From contig CP121470.1 of assembly GCA_030919125.1 (NCBI GenBank), positions 930,001 through 994,000 on the forward strand: a stretch of DNA of 64,000 nucleotides, in the 5' to 3' direction. Made by a program: the position numbers and the translations under genes. The DNA comes from Methanoregula sp. SKADARSKE-2 (GTDB lineage Archaea > Halobacteriota > Methanomicrobia > Methanomicrobiales > Methanospirillaceae). Below are positions 61,429-64,000 of this stretch, piece by piece. The notes beneath the pieces are model-generated. The model saw only the letters and a program-made list of their open reading frames with translations. It was not told where the DNA came from and ran no database searches. Positions within the stretch are counted from its first letter, which is position 1. Each line of letters starts with the position of its first letter.

Positions 61429-62079
61429 TTATTGTTTGCCGCTGATCTTCTCGTAATATCCCATCGGTCCGCAGCCCCCGCACTTTCCATCCCCGAAGAG
61501 ATAATCCGGGATCGAGTCCCCGCAGCACGGGCAGGTTACCGGCTTCCACTTCCGTTTGCCGGAGACGGTTACCCGGACGCGCTCGCTGGTGAGAATACCC
61601 CGCCCGGCCCGGAATATCTCCTGCTGGAGCATCTCATCCATCGTTGCCTTTACGTACTCCGGGCTGTTTGCGTACCAGATATCGATGAACGGATAGTTTT
61701 TCAATTTTTTGAGATCCACAAAAACCCGCACCGCCTCGGCCGTGGCCTCCTTTGTTGCCGCATTGATCGTTATCGCAAATTTACCGATGGGAATGACCCG
61801 GAGCCGGTTGTTGCCTGTCGTACAATGTGCAATTACCTGGAGGGCATCCGGGGCGCACTTCGGTGTCTCGCAGACCCCGTAAAGTTTCTCATAAGGACTG
61901 ACACCGAGGAGTTCGAGCGCATAGTCCACCATGAATGCTCCGATCAGGATCCCCGGGGCCGGGGAGGTGTGAAACGCTACACACTGCCTGATGTAATTCT
62001 TCATCCTCTCTTCGAGATCTGCGGCCTCCATCCTTGCGTCGAGTCCACCGGTGGAATGCCTGGTATGTCCGGGCTGCAT
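61429..62079 (-). CDS. FmdE-like protein with C-terminal zinc ribbon
   Basis: A 216-residue member of the FmdE family, named after a subunit that co-purifies with molybdenum formylmethanofuran dehydrogenase. Features: QCVAFHTSPAPGILIGAFMV (in place of the common CHGHxCPG), YGVCETPKCAPDALQVIAHC and TTGNNRLRVIPIGKFAITIN, then a C-terminal zinc ribbon CPCCGDSIPD...DGKCGGCG. The FmdE family has no proven catalytic role; binding of a metal or cofactor is suspected. The family motif is altered (CVAFH and no CPG), so it may be a divergent paralogue. ATG at 62031 is an alternative start. Confidence 0.75.
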   Translation of the reverse strand: MQPGHTRHSTGGLDARMEAADLEERMKNYIRQCVAFHTSPAPGILIGAFMVDYALELLGVSPYEKLYGVCETPKCAPDALQVIAHCTTGNNRLRVIPIGKFAITINAATKEATAEAVRVFVDLKKLKNYPFIDIWYANSPEYVKATMDEMLQQEIFRAGRGILTSERVRVTVSGKRKWKPVTCPCCGDSIPDYLFGDGKCGGCGPMGYYEKISGKQ

Positions 62080-62420
62080 GAAAAATACTTGAACAGCATC
62101 TGATAAACAGTTTTTTTAAGTTAACCATGAGTTCTTAACGTTTGCCTGCATCCACTCGCTTCTTCTCCTCTTCCTCTCCCGAGAGGTCACCTCCCTGTCG
62201 CGAAGGATACCTGCATGCTGCACGGGTATCGGCGGGATCACGCTTCTCTCCATCGCCGGTTCCCGCCGCAAGGGCAGAAAGTGAGACAATGGATGCCGGG
62301 AGCCGGACTCCGAACATATCCCTGGTGACAGGATCCTGTATCTTCCCTGTGTAGAAGTCCAAGGTGTCCTCCAATAAGTTCGGGCCCAGGCCCCCCGGGC
62401 TCCAGGCCTCGTGCCGTACC

Positions 62421-63166
62421 GTGAACGAAGACTGCTACGCCATGCAGAAGTTGGCCCGGGTCGCGTTCAGTACAAACAATGTCCACAACTGCGCGCGCAT
62501 CTGCCCCGGTCCCTCGGTCCCCCTTCACTGCCGGACGCTCCCGAACGCGAAGCTCCTCAAGAAGTACCTCAAAGGCGCAGCGGAGATGAAGCTCGGAGTC
62601 GCGGTCAAGGGATGCAACGCGATGGGGTTCTACGAACTTGCAAAGCGCCCGCACCCCCCTCCCGATAACATCATCCTCATCGGTGTCAACTGCCAAAGGT
62701 TCGGTCAGCCCGGTCCTCACCCGCAGGATGATCCCCGGGAAGTTCGGCGTTGACCCGAACACGGTCCACAAGGAAGAGATCGATTGAGGGCCGGTTTATC
62801 ATCGATTACGGGGGAGGCCACAGAACCATCTCGGTCGATGAGCCCGGAGAGCACGGATACGGCCGCAGGACCAACTGCCGCAGGTGCAGGATGAAGGTCC
62901 CGGGCCGGACCGATCTCGCGTGCGGAAACGGGGGTGTCATCGGTGAGAAGGCTGGCACGGCAACCTCCGTCGGGGACTGCTCCGAGAAGGGCGCGCTCCT
63001 GATGAACGGCGCTGTCAAGGCTGGTATCATTGCCACTGAGCCCCATCCCGGGAGCTCCATCGAGACGCCGGGCACGTGGCATGGCCATGGTCGAGGAGAG
63101 CGTGCCCGGCTGCACAACACCGGCAGCGGCATGTACCGGAACGTCTTCAACCTGCTTGGGAAGTAA
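62421..63166 (+). pseudogene. Decayed formate dehydrogenase genes (fdhA fragment joined to fdhB)
   Basis: A piece of the catalytic subunit (NEDCYAMQKLARVAFSTNNV, then HNCARICPGPSV) runs in frame into the beta subunit (KLLKKYLKGAAEMKLGVAVK, GCNAMGFYELAKR, DNIILIGVNC). Further FdhB sequence continues in two other frames: RMIPGKFGVDPNTVHKEEID and RFIIDYGGGHRTISVDEPGE through RRCRMKVPGRTDLACGNGGV. So most of fdhA and the start of fdhB were deleted and several frameshifts followed. FdhAB oxidises formate with F420. This copy is dead; any formate use would need another locus. Confidence 0.8.
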
Positions 63167-63339
63167 TCACCCCAAATTTTTTCCTCTCTTTTTTGAGACT
63201 AAAAAAAATGTCTCCTTGGCCTTCTTTTAAAAGAACGAGCCTGCATTTTTCCTGGGGACTGTATTTTGTCTTTCCGGGGTAATCCCGAAAAAACCTCATA
63301 TCTGGTCGCTCGCGACCCAAAAGCCGAACCTCTGTCCGG

Positions 63340-64000
63340 TCACTGGGCAATTCCATCTGGCCGGAGATCGATAATTGTCCGGTCGGCACCCAGGAGCCGG
63401 ATCTTCCCGGTCTCCCCGGTCCCGTATCCCCCGATCTTCCCAAGGATGTGCCGGAATTCCGGTGAGTTTACCCGCGGAAGAAGCGTGGCAATCCGCGGAT
63501 CGGTGAGCATATCGTGATGGAACGCGAGCTCGAGATGCTCGTGCGCGACCGGAACGAAACGGAGTCCGCACGCCCGTGCGATGCCGGAGGAGCTCATCCC
63601 GGCGTCGGCAAACCCGTTCCTGACCGCAGCCGCGACCGCCTGCGGTCCGGATACTTCGTGGTGATACCCGTTGATCGTTGCCGGTTCGATCCCCCGTTCG
63701 GACAGGAGCGAATCGAAAACCATCCGCATCGAGGTATCCTTCCGGGTGTTGATCCAGCGGACCTTCGGAAGATCCTCAATCGTGATCCCGTCCTGCGATA
63801 CGATGCCCTGCTCCACATCCGCGATATGGATGAGAACGAGGCCGGTCGCAGGCAGGTGCTGCATCAGGAACCGGCATTCCGACATGACCGGTAATGCAGG
63901 GAGGCTTAAGGACGCAGCGTGACAGGATCGCCGCTTCAGGGCCATGAGTGCGCCGATGTTTCCGGTCGTGCTTGCGTGGATGAAGAGGCCGCGGTCGTGG
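63340..64000 (-). CDS. C-terminal part of a MoeA-PBP-like molybdopterin biosynthesis protein
   Basis: The frame is open through base 64000, so the gene starts outside. The visible 219 residues read DRGLFIHASTTGNIGALMAL (window edge), HLPATGLVLIHIADVEQGIV, then DLPKVRWINTRKDTSMRMVF, and AAAVRNGFADAGMSSSGIAR with a final LGKIGGYGTGETGKIRLL. This is the periplasmic-binding-protein-like domain fused to MoeA in many archaea and bacteria. MoeA inserts molybdate or tungstate into the pterin; the fused domain is thought to sense or supply the oxyanion. A fit with the Mo/W gene block. The alternative is a stand-alone PBP-like regulator. Confidence 0.78.
   Translation of the reverse strand, partial: HDRGLFIHASTTGNIGALMALKRRSCHAASLSLPALPVMSECRFLMQHLPATGLVLIHIADVEQGIVSQDGITIEDLPKVRWINTRKDTSMRMVFDSLLSERGIEPATINGYHHEVSGPQAVAAAVRNGFADAGMSSSGIARACGLRFVPVAHEHLELAFHHDMLTDPRIATLLPRVNSPEFRHILGKIGGYGTGETGKIRLLGADRTIIDLRPDGIAQ

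Noticed and set aside
62135..62374. A 79-residue minus-strand gene between the FmdE-like gene and the fdh remnant
   Set aside because: The beginning (MEDTLDFYTGKIQDPVTRDM) looks protein-like, but the rest is biased and no family or ribosome-binding site could be supported.
1..64000. CRISPR array, rRNA genes or replication origin
   Set aside because: No regularly spaced repeats, no rRNA sequence and no origin-binding repeats next to a cdc6/orc gene were seen.

Overview
The window is chromosomal DNA from a hydrogenotrophic methanogen, most likely of the order Methanomicrobiales (a Methanoregula-like lineage). The evidence is a formylmethanofuran dehydrogenase operon (fwdG-D-B-A-C), tyrosine/aspartate decarboxylase MfnA, diphthamide synthase Dph2, archaeal NreA, an archaeal-type ATP-dependent DNA ligase and siroheme sulfite-reductase-like proteins. 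Genes are dense, often overlap by 4-20 bases, and many starts follow GGAGG/GGTGA-like sites. This assignment is inferred from protein families; no rRNA is present.

Layout. 1-20.9 kb is mostly housekeeping: a membrane protein, a TylF-like methyltransferase, a tightly overlapping six-gene minus-strand operon (ppsA, mfnA, hpt, dph2, METTL5-like methylase, MFS transporter), serA, an IS481-like element, an MBL hydrolase, DNA ligase facing nreA, a glycosyltransferase, PspC, MsrA, a CDF-like transporter and tRNA-Val(GAC). 21-33 kb is a disturbed region with two direct IS5-like copies, broken genes, cbiMN-type metal uptake, modABC and the 5' half of a mop gene interrupted by an IS701/IS4-like element. 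33-45.6 kb carries OsmC, a double-cubane-cluster protein, RNase HIII, the ruins of a type I restriction system around a toxin-antitoxin pair, a CoA-enzyme activase with a tandem DsrE-like protein, a siroheme reductase-like protein and a class V aminotransferase. 45.7-50.5 kb is the fwd operon with a rubredoxin. 52.9-55.1 kb holds the 3' half of mop and second copies of two insertion sequences. 55.4-64 kb is a molybdenum/tungsten block: tupBC, a MOT1-like molybdate transporter, tupA, an FmdE-like protein, a decayed fdhAB and the end of a MoeA-PBP type gene.

Working together. Much of the right half concerns Mo/W: uptake (modABC, tupABC, MOT1), intracellular binding (mop, a molybdenum-storage-protein remnant), cofactor insertion (MoeA-PBP) and the enzymes that use the pterin cofactor (Fwd complex, decayed formate dehydrogenase).

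The most striking structural result is that one mop gene lies in two halves about 22 kb apart on opposite strands, each half abutting one of two inverted copies of the same insertion sequence and sharing a 6-base target duplication. This is the footprint of an inversion of 30.4-54.1 kb (or an assembly misjoin through the repeat). The IS481-like copies show a similar cross-paired target duplication, suggesting a second, larger inversion (12.3-55.1 kb). Many genes carry single-base frameshifts; these may be real decay or partly sequencing indels.
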